From: Spongospora subterranea f. sp. subterranea
Lineage: Eukaryota; Endomyxa: Phytomyxea; Phytomyxea; Plasmodiophorida
Length of the DNA stretch: 64,000 bases
Assembly: GCA_049724395.1 (NCBI GenBank)
Contig: JAUGWO010000001.1
Location: 124,001 to 188,000, forward strand
Reading direction: 5' to 3'
The translations under genes were made by a program, and so were the position numbers. Below are positions 23,401-36,435 of the stretch, in pieces (the first letter of the stretch is position 1; each line of letters opens with the position of its first letter). The notes under the pieces were generated by a model. The model worked only from the letters and a program-made list of their open reading frames with translations, made no database searches and had not been told where the DNA came from.

Positions 23401-23812
23401 CCAAGTTGCTCTTATACTTCAGTACGCTCATGTTGTTATTGTTTGAATAGAAACTGAATCGTATCGTCCATCATTGCAGGAGTATTCAGGAAAACTCTTC
23501 GCCTAAGCTGCTCCGAGTACATCTACTACTACAATGTCGCCAATATCATGGACGTATTCCCGCACCACGCAGTCCATGACGTTATTTATCGAATTTCAGG
23601 AGCCGTTGATCGGTTCATGTGTCGTCATCGTGCATTATTCGATTATCGACCGCCTGGTTTCGCTTGGCGGCCGAGGCGGTGATGCCAACCTTCTACAACA
23701 GTATCTGCTGGAGTGGGACAGGACGTGTCTCGCGTCCGCAGTCGATCTCCTCAGGCGAAGATCACTGATCGAAATCGCCAAGTTGAGGTCTGCTACATCT
23801 GATGTAAGTTAA
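20400..23812 (+). CDS. Mediator subunit 14-like protein (multi-exon, approximate)
   Basis: Many small exons in different frames follow the order of MED14 (Rgr1), the backbone subunit linking Mediator head, middle and tail. ALADLCEYLRLYLVRQQ then LTLELHYWPSD (20,520-20,740, across a 55-nt intron) resembles the MED14 segment before its conserved strand region. LFVDGLSVSISVAPEDGAF (21,180) resembles its FVDLHSG segment, and GVNELLEFLDSW (22,985) a later helix. IQAFLQYYQDHATGNHL then FARLC (23,310-23,390) resembles the C-terminal EKFFETRV...AFTKLL region, and EPLIGSCVVIVHYSI (23,600) the strand before the end. The N-terminus and several introns are unresolved. Similarity is weak per exon but collinear. 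Confidence 0.5.
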
Positions 23813-24418
23813 ATTATGTAATATATATATGCGTTAAGTTAATTTCTTGAATCATCCCGTTGACATCTTACTGCCCCAAACATAGCCAACAAACGGAACT
23901 TTCGATCAAGTGCGCCTTTCTGATCTGACCTGATCACTATGACACACACCTTTGACAATTCAGCGACTCTTTGAGGCATTCTCGTTCGGGTGAACCCATC
24001 ACTCTTTTGTTTGGAACTGGACATCCACAGGAACCATTGCGTTCAAATACCGAATCTAAAGCGATCGGTCACCTGTCACTCATCTGGGTTATTTCATTGA
24101 TCAAGAACAAAACTTCGGAAGAAAACCGAGTTTTCCGTATTTTTGTCGTAAAAATCAAGGAATTTGCGTCGATTAAGGGAGCAGCAGCAGGCAATACTTC
24201 TCAGCAAACGTCGAGATGCGATCAGCAACTGACGAGATACAATCAGCTGGATTTCCACTCTCCCCTGATCATCACAATTCATTCTCGAAAGATCCGCCGA
24301 ACTACTTCCCGTGTTCTATACAGGACAATTGTCATGATCTCAAACAAATGTGTCAGTTGTGTTTCCATGGCGCTAGATAACACTTCAAAGCAATGAATTG
24401 TATTATATTGCGATCTGT

Positions 24419-25688
<1,270 letters not shown>

Positions 25689-25866
25689 TCATATTGGGAC
25701 AGTGAATATCTTAGCGCGAGAGAATTCGAGAAAACGTTGAGAAAACAAATGGTGTTGAATATCTCGAACCAGTACAGCAGTGTCTGATATCGTAGCGCCA
25801 TCCAGTCCGTAGCGGAGTCTGGAAGCTCGAGTCATCATCGTTATTCCGAGCCCCACCCGCAAGTCA

Positions 25867-26079
25867 TCAATCAGAAAACTGCGCGCACAATGTTGATCTG
25901 GGGAGAGGTCGCACCCGGTAACGCCACGTCCTCCGTCTGTGTGTTACAAACTGCGACAGTCGCGAGAAAGTGTCTTGGCAAATTTTGACCTTCGGGAGCT
26001 GTGGTTTGGCGCCGGGCCGCATTATGAACTGCACGATGGGTCGTGACGACGACCAGCCCTGATATCTGAATTTCATCAC
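25867..26079 (-). CDS. small basic protein of unknown function
   Basis: A 70-codon frame starting MMKFRYQGWSSSRPIV and ending with an arginine-rich stretch (THRRRTWRYRVRPLPRS). The basic, short character would suit a mitochondrial ribosomal or nucleic-acid-binding protein, but I see no family signature. It lies about 190 bp upstream of PRMT1 on the same strand and divergent from MAT1. Confidence 0.3.
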   Translation of the reverse strand: MMKFRYQGWSSSRPIVQFIMRPGAKPQLPKVKICQDTFSRLSQFVTHRRRTWRYRVRPLPRSTLCAQFSD

Positions 26080-26438
26080 TTGCCCCGTTTTTAATTTTCG
26101 AGAAATAATAAATGTCTGCGGTTTTTCATTGCCCTGCAGGACGAATTTGTCGGTTTAATGCAATTATCGGTTAACCTGTAAAATTTCGTAGCTGTTTTCA
26201 AGCTCAAAACAGCGTTGTAATTGCAATCTCTTTAAATAGGAATAGCTCCGGTTGGCGTTTTTAGAAACTCCGAATTGCGATATTACAAGTTTTGGGGATT
26301 TCGTTAATCACGGGGAAGCGTGTGGCGGCGGCGGTGTCGCGGCGGTGCTCTGGCAACAGCTACGGGGGATTCGCAAACCGGGAATATCTCGACCATACCC
26401 AGCAGGCGACGCGTCGGGCCTCTGATCCGACCGCCTGA

Positions 26439-27574
26439 ATGTCGCCCATCACCGATGATCTTGAATCACGCTGCAGTAGATGTGGCTCAACGGTCGATAA
26501 GTCACCGGATTTGCAAATCCTTTATACGACGTGCTGTGGTGTTGCTCTGTGAGTTTGGCTGAATTTTCTGGTTTTTGTTGTTCTAAGTTCAAGGTTGTAA
26601 ACGTTCAACGCCATGTTTTCGTCAAATGTCTTTTTTTATCGTAGTGTGAGCTGCCGACCGATTTACTATGAACGATTAGTTGTACTGAATGTACTAATGG
26701 ACTGTTTCGAACTCGGCGCTCGATTCAGTGTCCTGAATGTTCGGTCGCTATATCTCGAGCTTCTTTCGACGAGAGGGAGTTCTCTCAACAAAAATACGAG
26801 AATGTGTCGCGACACAGGAAGCTAACTGATTCTGTGTCTGTTTCGGTTGTGTTTCAGCGTTATTCTCGTCGCTTACGTTGGTTTTATTGAGTCAGATTCC
26901 ATGTCTTAACCAGAGATGATTTTCTTTCAGAAGAGGCGTATAGCGACCACCTTGAAATGATTGAGAACGTCCTATATGCTCTTTCCTATGGGAACCCAGC
27001 GGAAATAGAGGAAGCTCAAAGGTCCTAGTTTCAACCTGTGCAATAGGAGAAAAAGCTAATCAAACTGACAGGTCGATTGCCGAATTCAAAACAGCTAACG
27101 CAGATCGGTTAACCGCCCAGATTTCGCAGAGAATCGCTGAGCAGAATGTAGCTCAAGATCAAGCGCGGCCTGTTGAACCTGATCAACGCCAAACAATGCC
27201 TGAACCATCAAAGTAATATGTTTTGCTGCGCGTTTTCGATTTCTTGTTTATCAATAGCAATGAGCAGAGCATTCTCATTCCCAGCCCCAATTGTCATGAA
27301 TACTCTTCCGAAATTGATGCTAGTTCCATGCAATCCGGAACTAGATGTGGATGTGTCGAAGTTAAACCCCGCTGAGCTCAGAAAACATAAAGTATGTTCT
27401 CTCAAGTCTTTGTGACTGCTCCACCGTAATTGTTTGTTACAATACAGATATTCGATGTGGCAAAGAAAGATTGCGGCGGCGCGAGCTGGGGGCTTTCGAA
27501 AGGGTGTAGCTGAAGAACGTTACGAGCAAGACGCATTCGATTCATTATTTGAATTTTCTGTTTCTACTGTGTAA
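26439..27574 (+). CDS. MAT1: CDK-activating kinase assembly factor MAT1
   Basis: Exon 1 (26,439-26,548) starts MSPITDDLESRCSRCG and carries the first RING ligands. A 131-nt intron joins it to 26,680 at CCGVAL/CTEC, and CPEC completes the C3HC4 ring. Downstream, AYSDHLEMIENVLYAL and AEFKTANADRLTAQ match the MAT1 helical linker. AFSFPAPIVMNTLPK and AAARAGGF...YEQDAFDSLFEF match the C-terminal cyclin H/CDK7-binding segment. MAT1 assembles CDK7-cyclin H and anchors it to TFIIH, for RNA polymerase II CTD phosphorylation and repair. One intron near 26,800-26,930 and the last splice junction near 27,460 are not fixed. The stop is at 27,572-27,574. Confidence 0.85.
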
Positions 27575-27842
27575 ACAACATAATTTATGTGTAATCATTG
27601 TTCACATGGTCGCGAATATATTCCACAAACCTTTTTTCTTAAGAACATGACTTGACCTGCTTGATTTTACAATAGTTCCGAAGCGGCTCTTGCGACTCGA
27701 GAATTCTCCACTGGCGCACGATGACTCAATTCAAATTAAGTCATCGATTTCAGTTGATTCACCATGGGTTAATATCGACTGCAGTTGGTCGCAATTATCA
27801 TTCTATTGTTGTATAACGTCGTCTACTTAGTATTTTTTCTTA

Positions 27843-30185
27843 ATGACGCGAACGGCGGTTCTTATTCTTATTGTTTCTAGCGTCCTTCAATATGCGAACG
27901 CCGGATGTTTATGCTCTGCCCACGGTGATCCACATATTCTAATGTGTAGGGTGGAATAATCATGAAACCGAGAAATATATTTAAGGTTCTGGTACCTCAG
28001 GTGATGGGAAGACACAGTTCGATTTTCAGTCCACAGGGTTGTTTCAAATGTTCAAATCCGAAAATATTGAAGTCCAATGTGAATTTTCTTACTGGCAACA
28101 GTTCAGACAATATACCATCGTAGACAAATGTCGCCTTTCGGTTAAAGGGAAAGAAGGGTATTGTTCTCACAAAATCTGATGTCACAATTATTCAAGAAGT
28201 GTTCTGTAGGTGTGATTTCACTCTGATGACAGGAGGTCTGGCAGGTGTCGGGGTCGATAAGAAGTTTTCCATGTTCGGGGGGTCCCAGATTTCAGGGAAA
28301 GATGTTCTTAGCGAATATAAGCGTTATATTCCTGCTGATCTTGGCCTGGAACTCAAAATCCGCGGCGACGATGTTCAGGCGACAATTAAAACGGCTAATG
28401 ATGGGACAATTGATATTATGATGCGACCCTGGGAATTTAGCGTCAATGCCCCTAAATTAGGAATTTGTTCCGGCCTGTGTGGAAGTTGTAATGGAAAACT
28501 TGAACGCCCTGTAAAGGTTCAAGACTGGGGTCGAGATAAGGTTTGCGACCACACTAATGGTGTAAAGCCTATCGAAGTTGGCAAAACATGCCCTAAACCC
28601 GACCCTACAGTTAACGGTGGGTTGAAATCGTGCTTTGCTGTTTAGTGTTTTAATATTACTTCCTGCAGGTACATCCCCTACCACAAATTTAACCTCGAAA
28701 CCTACTTCTGCTCCTTTATCGGTTAATGTGACCAGCCCCCCACCTCCTACTACAATTCCAGCACCAACTACTGCAGCGGTGACGCCAATACCAACTACTG
28801 CGAATGCGACTATAGCACCAACTACTGCTGCGGCAACGCCAGCACCAACAACAGCTAACCTAACTACAGCGCCAACTACTGCTGCGGCAACGCCAGCACC
28901 AACAACAGCTAACCTAACTACAGCGCCAACTACTGTTGCGGCAACGCCAGCGCCAACTACTGCTGCGGCCACTCCAGCACCAACTGCAGCCAACACGACT
29001 GCAACACCAACTACTGCTGCGGCAACTCCAGCACCGACTACAGCTAACGCGACAACCTCGGGTTCATATGCTACGATTCCCCCAACAACTAATGCCGAGT
29101 CGACAACCCCTTCCAATACCACATCAGCACCGAGTAATACAGATTCATTATCCGTTATGGAATCTATTCATCTCATCTGTTTGATGTAGGTACTACGGTC
29201 CCCACAACCGCTCCAGTTGTAACGCTAAATCAGACGTCGTACGTTACTCCATCATCTCCACACCATCGAAACACGTCAGTAACAGAAATTTGAACTGTAT
29301 AGGGCCCCGCCTGCTGTCAACAGTACACAGATGCCAGTGCCGAATGCGACGCCAAATGTTACGATCCCGGTCCCTGAGTACGTCCCGTGTGATGAAACCA
29401 AGGTCGTTCACAATCCTTGTTTCGAGTCCGACGCAGTGTTGAAATCGGTGATCAATCAATGCTTATGTGGGCAATCCGAAGATCGCATGGAAACCGATGA
29501 CACATTCGGGATGTTCGTAGAAAACTGTATCTACGACAAGTCGTTAGGCCCTGGGGCTGAAGAAATCGCCCATAAGACAATGGAGACATGTCAGAGAATC
29601 CTCGACCTCGAGATTGATAATGTTGAAAAGGGATTGACATTGCCGACCTTCAACAACAAAACTGCCATTTCTTTGAACACTGCTGGAATTCTCAGGAAAA
29701 CTGTGACCCGTTCCCCCATTGACATTCCACTAGGAACCGGAGTCACATACCGGCTCGTTCGAACTTCTCGACCATTGCCGAACGTGGTCATGCCGTCATA
29801 TCTGCAACCTCGTCCTACGGTTTACATGAACGCTGGCATCATCACGCAGTTACCCGATGACCAAATCCAAGTGGCCATCCAACCAATGTCATCAACGAAT
29901 GCTCCTTCAATGTCGTCAACGGGTGCTCCTTCGAAGTTAGCAATGTTGAACAACTTTACTGCCAGTGACGACTGGAAAGTTCGGGCAAACAAAAAGATTG
30001 CCGAGGCATTCTTAAGCGACAAAGTTCCAGAACTGGCTGCAAACGTACGAGCTGGCAGAGAGCCAGAAGTAGCTGCGATGATTGCAATGGGGACGACAAA
30101 TCATCAAAAAATCGGTGTCACGCCCCAAGAAGCCAAGAAAATTTGCGATGGCGCGTCAATGTCGGGAAAAACATTCAAGTGGTAA
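27843..30185 (+). CDS. secreted VWFD-domain mucin-like protein
   Basis: A signal peptide (MTRTAVLILIVSSVLQYANA) precedes a von Willebrand factor type D domain: CSAHGDPHI, then KTQFDFQSTGLF, strands ending KGIVLTKSDVTI, and the conserved GLCGSCNG. From 28,669 a Thr/Ala/Pro-rich region repeats PTTAAATPAP and PTTANLTTAP units, with N-x-T sites suited to dense glycosylation. A globular C-terminal domain from 29,331 has paired cysteines (VPCDETKVVHNPC; INQCLCGQ). Introns: about 27,940-27,985, a 51-nt one near 28,070-28,120, 28,617-28,668, 29,134-29,189 and 29,279-29,330. A role in an extracellular coat, adhesive or egg/cyst wall is inference. Confidence 0.75.
28760..29050 (+). repeat. coding minisatellite (Thr/Ala/Pro repeats)
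   Basis: Within the mucin-like gene, blocks of the form ACTACTGCTGCGGCAACGCC with CAACAACAGCTAACC recur about every 54-57 bp. All keep the reading frame. Adjacent copies near 28,830-28,930 are almost identical, pointing to recent expansion. The minus-strand Val/Ala-rich frame opposite is a shadow. Confidence 0.8.
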
Positions 30186-30329
30186 GTATCTTCGTATTAG
30201 CATCCTCAATAAAGAGAACACTGAACAATTCAGCCACACGCTTGAGCTTTAAGAATTATAGGCTTTTGTAGAACAATTTGGGGACAGTTATTCAAAATTG
30301 GAATAAATAACACGAGAAACATTGCGAGT

Positions 30330-31844
30330 CTACCAAGTAGACGCAACAATCTCCATATCCTCATCCTCGACGGCTTGACCCTGTTGCGGGGACCCCTCTT
30401 CATCTCCATCCTCGCAATTATCGAGCATTTCTGAGAGATAAATTTCTTTTCCGTTACTATCTCGCGTCAAAAGGCGAAAACGACGCCCTTAAAAATGAAT
30501 GAATGCAGAGCTGTCATAAATTATGTCAATCAACTGACCAGCAGCTGGAGGCGAAGAAACACTTGCAGCTTTGTCCGCTTCAGTCTCAGGGCTATGAGGC
30601 CCGTCATCGTCATTATAATTATTGGCATACTCTAGAGCTTCATTTTCATAACCGCAATCCGCGCAGAATTTATGAAAAGTTGCCATAAACATCGGATTCT
30701 GTAACCAGAATAAGTCAACCAGATACAAATACAATTGCGGCATACGTCTTTGACTATGGGACCGAAATGCATTGTGGTTGCATCGCGATGGTAAGACGCT
30801 CCATTACCAAACAGCAGCAACGCGGCAGACATGTTGTCTCTACTCCCAGCAGCTAAACAGACATGCAAATTGAGTGATTTTCGAAACGTTGATACTATTA
30901 CGAAAAACGCTAACCCAATGATGCCCTAAGCAACTCGTTGACAGTTTCAAGCGGGTTGTCGCTTACATTTAGGCATTTGTGAATGACCGCGTGCACCATT
31001 TCATTGCTAAGACGCTCAAATATTCCATCGCACGCTACTAGCAAATATCCTTGACCAACACTTGCTGTGATATGCCGTCTCTGTATATCAGGCAAAGCGA
31101 TCACTTTCTGCTCTTCGAAAGGAACGTCGGGGTTGCATTTGTATTTCCAGTCGCCAATCGCCCTGGATAGAGCTAAATCTCCATCAACTCTGTCAGCGGC
31201 CACGTGGCCACCAGCTTTGACAATTCGAGCTTTTTCTAGTTCAAGACTCGGTTTATGGTCAACTGTCAAAGCATCGACGAAGTCTTGGTGCTCAGATGAT
31301 GAAAAAGACCAAAGCGCCCTGCAATCACCGGAATTAGAAATCGTCAACCTGATAGAATCCTCTCTGTCAACGCCCTGTTCCTAAATGAGAACATTCAACA
31401 AATGGCTAGATGGTGTTATCAAGACGGCATACGTGCTCAACAATAACAAAAACGCAAGCGCATCCATGTCCTCGCGTCTGATTCTCTGGACTACAGAATT
31501 GGACATCGAACTCCATTACAGCGTCTTTCAACCCTTGATCGCTCCAGTCGTCAAGCCCGTCTATTTTATCAAGTAGATGTTCTGCACAATATCGTGCGGC
31601 GTCGTGGCCTCCATGGCCATCGTACACGCCAATAAAAGTGGCATGAGGATGTCTTTTCATATTTAGACAAACAGTGTGTGAATCCTAATGGAAAAGATCA
31701 GAAATTAGGGCAAGAGTCTTTTCATGATCGATTATCAACCTCCATCGACGTTCGAAACCCGCACATCGACGATACAGCAATTTTGCATCTTTCATTTCCG
31801 TATTGCTCCTGTAATCTTGCACATACCGGATGCGACAGCCCCAT
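30330..31844 (-). CDS. PP2C-type serine/threonine phosphatase
   Basis: Six exons (31,844-31,740; 31,684-31,433; 31,380-30,915; 30,852-30,746; 30,698-30,539; 30,487-30,330) with introns of 47-62 nt join to 415 residues. Motifs in order: CGFRTSMED, GVYDGHGG (metal ligands), SNSGDCRAL, DHKPS, DGDLALSRAIGD, ACDGIFE and SRDNMS. All metal-binding aspartates of a PPM phosphatase are present, so it should be active with Mn/Mg. The acidic C-terminal tail (DNCEDGDEEGSPQQ...EDEDME) is outside the catalytic core. It is cytosolic or nuclear since no targeting signal is seen. It converges with the mucin-like gene, 144 bp apart. Confidence 0.92.
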
Positions 31845-31850
31845 TTATAA

Positions 31851-32141
31851 ATGAGAAAATTCGACCAGCAGAATGCGGCTCCGTTTTTAGGTCGTAAAAT
31901 TGAATGCGGTGCTCCAGTCGTATGGGCTGCGCTTCACCCGGGCTGCGCTTCTCCCGCAATCAGAGTACCAGTACTCGAAATCGTCGCGATGCGATACACC
32001 TCGTCGTCAAGGAACGGAGGTGCTGTGTCTCAACGAGCTGGGCACGCTTTTACTGTCCTGAGTGATATAGGTGTAGTCGACAAAATATCTGCCGCGATTC
32101 TGGGGTCTAGTGTTGCGAAATTATTCGTGAAACTCGATTAG
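31851..32141 (+). CDS. short ORF of uncertain reality
   Basis: A 96-codon frame starting at an ATG only seven bases from the PP2C start on the other strand. No motif, signal or splice site is visible. It could be the 5' end of a divergent gene or chance. Confidence 0.15.
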   Translation: MRKFDQQNAAPFLGRKIECGAPVVWAALHPGCASPAIRVPVLEIVAMRYTSSSRNGGAVSQRAGHAFTVLSDIGVVDKISAAILGSSVAKLFVKLD

Positions 32142-32870
32142 GTTTTGATGTAGTCGTCTCCTCTGCTTTCATTCTGAACGTGTAAATTGAATTTCATGAC
32201 GTCGTGAATGCAGATATGGAATGTGATATGTAAAGAAAGCCCATGATTCTATGCATGCCTAATTTGATCATTATTCATTGAAGAGAGACTTTATTCTAGA
32301 CGTAGTTGGATGTTTGCTAAACTGATGGATTTTATTGTTGCCAAAATTACGCGCAAAATAATGATCAGTTCAGGGAGAGTCATTTTGCGGAACCGATCAT
32401 GTCAGGTCCGATAATTTTCGGTTGCAAATCCGCCCAAGAGCAATCTTTGACGACTGCCCATCCCGTGTGCTGTTCTCGTTGTTTTTGGTATCTCGCCCTG
32501 GCAAAGGCGCGCGTTCCCAGCGCTCGTAATCACTGCTGCAATACAACGTCTCAGGTCTGATAAGATCGTGTTGTACTCATCTTAGACTTTTCATTGGTGT
32601 TTGGACTATCAAATATCATGATCTATGGGCCCTCAATATTTTTGAATCGACGAACCGCTTGGCGTTCGACGATTGTAGTTAGCCTGAATTGGCGTTGTGA
32701 TCTGAGTTAATGTTCACTCAGACTGAACTGAAATTCTACCGCCATTAGCCAGTGGGAGTCCCCACACAGTTCAATGCCTTGGTTGAATAGCTGTTGTTCA
32801 ATTAGTTGCTGGTTTGACGCTACAATACACTAAAAACGTTTTATTGCGGTCATAGAAGCATTGTTTTTCA
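32142..32870. other. intergenic, nothing recognised
   Basis: AT-rich, with no coding-like frames on either strand. Probably the 3' flank of the hydrolase gene plus upstream DNA of the neighbour. Confidence 0.4.
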
Positions 32871-34232
32871 TCAAATTTTCTCGCCGAATGATTGAAAGAC
32901 CGTTCTGCGTAAAGGTGTTGTTTGGTGAACAGAGACTATGAACTTTGCGATAGCTGAAATTCCTCGGCGTGCAAACTCTGGGAAAAATGGGCTCAATAGT
33001 GGAGTGATGTGAGGTGCCAAGTCCTCTTGCTCTACTGTAACCTCACCCCCAGCTTGTTCCACTTTCTCTATGAATGCCCCAATCTCATCTGCGAAAACCT
33101 CATTGCCTCCGTAATGGATCATCAATGGGCAAAGGTCTCTAAGGTCGCCAAATATTGGTGACACCAGTGGATTCTCAAACAAAGAAGGATCGGGCGGATC
33201 TGGGAGATAATGGCGAATGTAAGCGGCGTTGCATGCAACATCGACGAAATCTGTTTTCTGATTCAACATATATGATGGTGGTAAGTTCGACAATGATAGT
33301 TGGCACCAGGGAGAAATCAGAATGGCGGCAATGGGAGGACGAGGATAACGTGCTATCATACAAATTTTACATTGAGTTTTGCCAAAATGACGGAATACCT
33401 TGCTTCAAGCGCAAAAGCAGAGCTAAGCATAAAATTCCCTCCAGCAGAATCTCCCATTATAATAATCCTCCTTTCAGCATAACTGGCCGTTAAATATGTA
33501 AATGCAGCATATGCCTCGTTGAGTTGCGTAGGATGCTGGTAAAAAGATCAAAATTATCTTAGCGGATTTCACGATGGGCAGAGAATGTGCCTCGACTAAC
33601 CTTAGCCTCTGGCGAACGCGAATACTCCAGAGACAAAATGGGTAGATCACTTTTAGAACTTTCCAATTTCACAGCTTTCCGGAGCTCTAGCAGACCAAGT
33701 TTGAATGTTAACGCGTCACAAAATGAAAATCCGCCGCCTAAAAATCATTTAAGACACTGTAGGGAGTTCAGGTTGCAGTAGACGTTACCATGGATGTAGA
33801 GGATGATTGGTTCTGGATAGTCGCTGTCTAATGCCGGTGCCTTACCTATCCAGAAGGCATGAAACCCTTCCCATGTTGTAGGCGTTGTCTGTTCTCTTGC
33901 GCGCCTGTTAACTATTCTTGCAGTAAATTTTTCAAGGGTTCGACCTCCCTCATAAGAGTTGGAAAACGCATATTTGAGATATCTCAATCCTATTTCATTC
34001 CTGATACTGTATCCTTTTACAATAGGCTGCTCAATCATGAATGAGAGACTTCGAAAACAGGATTATTAGCCCATGCCCCCACCTTGATGCAACATAGTCG
34101 CTTCAGTGGGGTTACTATCATAACATAGATCAGATACAGGAGTATTCTGAGTATCGACCTTGTTGCCGGCCGCTTATACTGGTCAAGGTCTTCGACATAT
34201 CGTGGTCTGCTGTTCTTTTGCGCTTCCACCAT
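32871..34232 (-). CDS. membrane-anchored alpha/beta hydrolase (HSL/steryl esterase type)
   Basis: Multi-exon. After MVEAQKNSRPRYVEDLDQ the segment ILRILLYLIYVMIVTP is a membrane anchor near the N-terminus. Then come the oxyanion motif ILYIHG, the nucleophile elbow IIMGDSAGGN (serine near 33,450), PWCQLSLS, and YGGNEVFADE with the acid, followed by APHITPLL with the histidine. The whole catalytic triad is therefore present. This is the hormone-sensitive-lipase/arylacetamide deacetylase-like group, which hydrolyses acyl or steryl esters at ER membranes. Substrate is not predictable. The start is the ATG at 34,232; exon borders between 34,100 and 33,540 are approximate. Confidence 0.8.
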
Positions 34233-34529
34233 CAATGATGTAATGATAATGAGCGATGATTCATCCGCTGAACATGTTACGTCCACCGGCACAGTTGGTC
34301 GTTGGGTATCACAGATGCACAGACGCGCAGAGCCTATTGGGGGTTACTCCGTTACGTGTTGCGGTTCGTGTTACACTCTCAGTCCGCTGAATTTCCCATC
34401 GTTTTTTGTATTGTGTGTGTGGGGATGTTGGTGTTACCCAGTCCGCTGTTGTCGCATTCCGTCATTGATTGATTCTGCCCTTAAAAGACGAATCGCCTTT
34501 GCAACAGGTGCACCACCAGTTTCATGGCG

Positions 34530-35781
34530 TCATGATGACCATGAGTCGTGTGGCAAATATCCCTGTACTTGATCCGATATATCTTGACGAATCAGTTTCA
34601 GTGTTGGAGTCCAGTTGGATGTCGTTTTTGTCGGGGCCGTTGTTTCGCTGCTGAAAGAATGCACACGCCAAGTTTGAAACTGGTCCAAAATCCAATCGGG
34701 AGTCTCAGCTTCAATCGCGCGCATTGTTGGAACTCTGAACGACATATCAGATTCATCGCTGCAAAAAAACATCTGGAACCTCCGAAAATCAGTTAATTTT
34801 ATGCACAAAAACGTGAGAAGGATTTGTACCAGATTCACCGCGTTCGCGGATAGCTCATTTGGATCCCCATCACTGTAACAAGCGACATTATGGAATACGT
34901 TCAAAAGTGTTTTTTTGATAAATGCGCTCATCTCGGACCCTTTCCCGCTCGTAAATCCGACGAAATTGATGACTACAACACCACCGGGTGTCATCAAATT
35001 TTTCATCATCTCAAATGCATCTTGGGTGTAAAGATTAGTCATTGTCTCACTGTCTACCCATTTGGAAATCATAAGTTTGTCTTTGCAGAAAAAGCACTTT
35101 GCCTACCGTATGTGAATATATCATGAGCAACGTAGTCGTATAGTTTTCCTCTGCCACCGCCTTTCATCCATACCAATGCGTCTTCGATGAATATTTCGCC
35201 ATTTGGCGAGAAGTTAAAATGATTCAGAGCGGCATCTCGAACGCTCGGATCAATTTCAACTGTATCGACGATAATATGGTTTTGTTGCAACATTCGCTGC
35301 ACTGATCCCACTCCTAGTCCACTGTAATCCTTTCATGATTGAGTTGCAAAATCGTTCCAAATCACAGTTACATGCAAAGCGCGCGTCTGATCCCGCCGGA
35401 ACGCTTATCTGGCAAAGGTAAATACTGAATGGCGCCCATAATGATGAAAGCCCTAAATGCCGATTCGCCAGAATCGAAATGGATTCCACTGGGAAACAAA
35501 ATTTGTTAACATCTTATCAATAATCGTATATTCTGGTCGCACCCAAGGATTACATCATCACAGCGTAAGAACCTGACCCTGAGTTCGAGATGATCAAAAA
35601 CCTGTAGTCGCCTGCAAAACTCGCTATCAAGTGTCGCGATGATGTTTGACGGTAAACGGTCCAATTGGGCCCTATTTGAGTTGAACCTCCAAGACAGGGC
35701 GATTGCCAGCAGACAGACGGCCAAGTAATACAGATGTTTTCGAGAAAGCGAAGCGGCGGTTCGCTGCCTAGGCGACCCCAT
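34530..35781 (-). CDS. spermidine-synthase-fold methyltransferase, membrane-anchored
   Basis: The start MGSPRQRTAASLSRKH is followed by LYYLAVCLLAIALSW, a signal anchor. Downstream, YLPLPDKRSGG joins across an intron to CMGLGVGSVQRML and VDTVEIDPSVRDAALNHF, the SAM-binding glycine loop and acidic ribose-binding strand of the spermidine synthase-like family. DYVAHDIFTY and LMTPGGVVVINFVGF are later Rossmann strands. The polyamine-synthase aspartate pair is not obvious, so a methyltransferase role is as likely as aminopropyl transfer. Anchoring suggests the ER or Golgi. Exon limits at 35,500-35,560 are approximate. Confidence 0.65.
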
Positions 35782-36435
35782 TGAAGTGCACACGAACCTG
35801 GTGCCTGCTGAGGGCTGATCGTCATACAACGACCCATGACATTATTAGGATATTGGGGAATCTGGAAACATTTACGCCAACAGGTTTTCCAATCTATTCA
35901 CCGATGACGAGTGCGAGGTGAATGCTTAACGCTTGTGATGGTCGCGACGTTAACGTGACCTGTGATATTCAACTCTTGGTTTGCCTGGCGAGGTTTCGAA
36001 AGATTCAACTGATACCCCATTTAGAAGCTGTTCATGCTCTGGTTCGCTCATTTTTTCATGACCACAACGAACGATCTGCTTTCAACGTCACTAAGTTCAC
36101 TAAAAAAGGTCCCTTTCGCTGTTCATTTTCTAAGAAAGGTACTGTAGAAGAAACAGTGCCAAATCTCACCAGTGTACGTTAGGTGTTTTTCCTGAAGAAA
36201 CAATGAACCAGATGTGGATGACCATCGATTCGATGGCTCTGGTTAGCTGCATCCCTTGCAAATTATGCTATTTGCGCCAGACTTTCCTGTTGAGATTCGC
36301 TGGAAGTAGTTACGACGAGTTGAAGGCAATCCTCGGTTGCAGACAGTGGATGTAGTGGGCGGCAGCCCACTGTGTGTGCATCTGTCAAACCGCATTGCAT
36401 ATTGAGGTCGAGTAGGGGGATCACTGATCGCGACC

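Noticed and set aside
28457-29122. 221-codon Val/Ala-rich minus-strand frame
   Set aside because: Antisense shadow of the Thr/Ala/Pro repeat region of the mucin-like gene.
34035-34292. Start of the hydrolase at a more upstream position
   Set aside because: The upstream codons lack an ATG with good context; the ATG at 34,232 places the membrane anchor as in related esterases.
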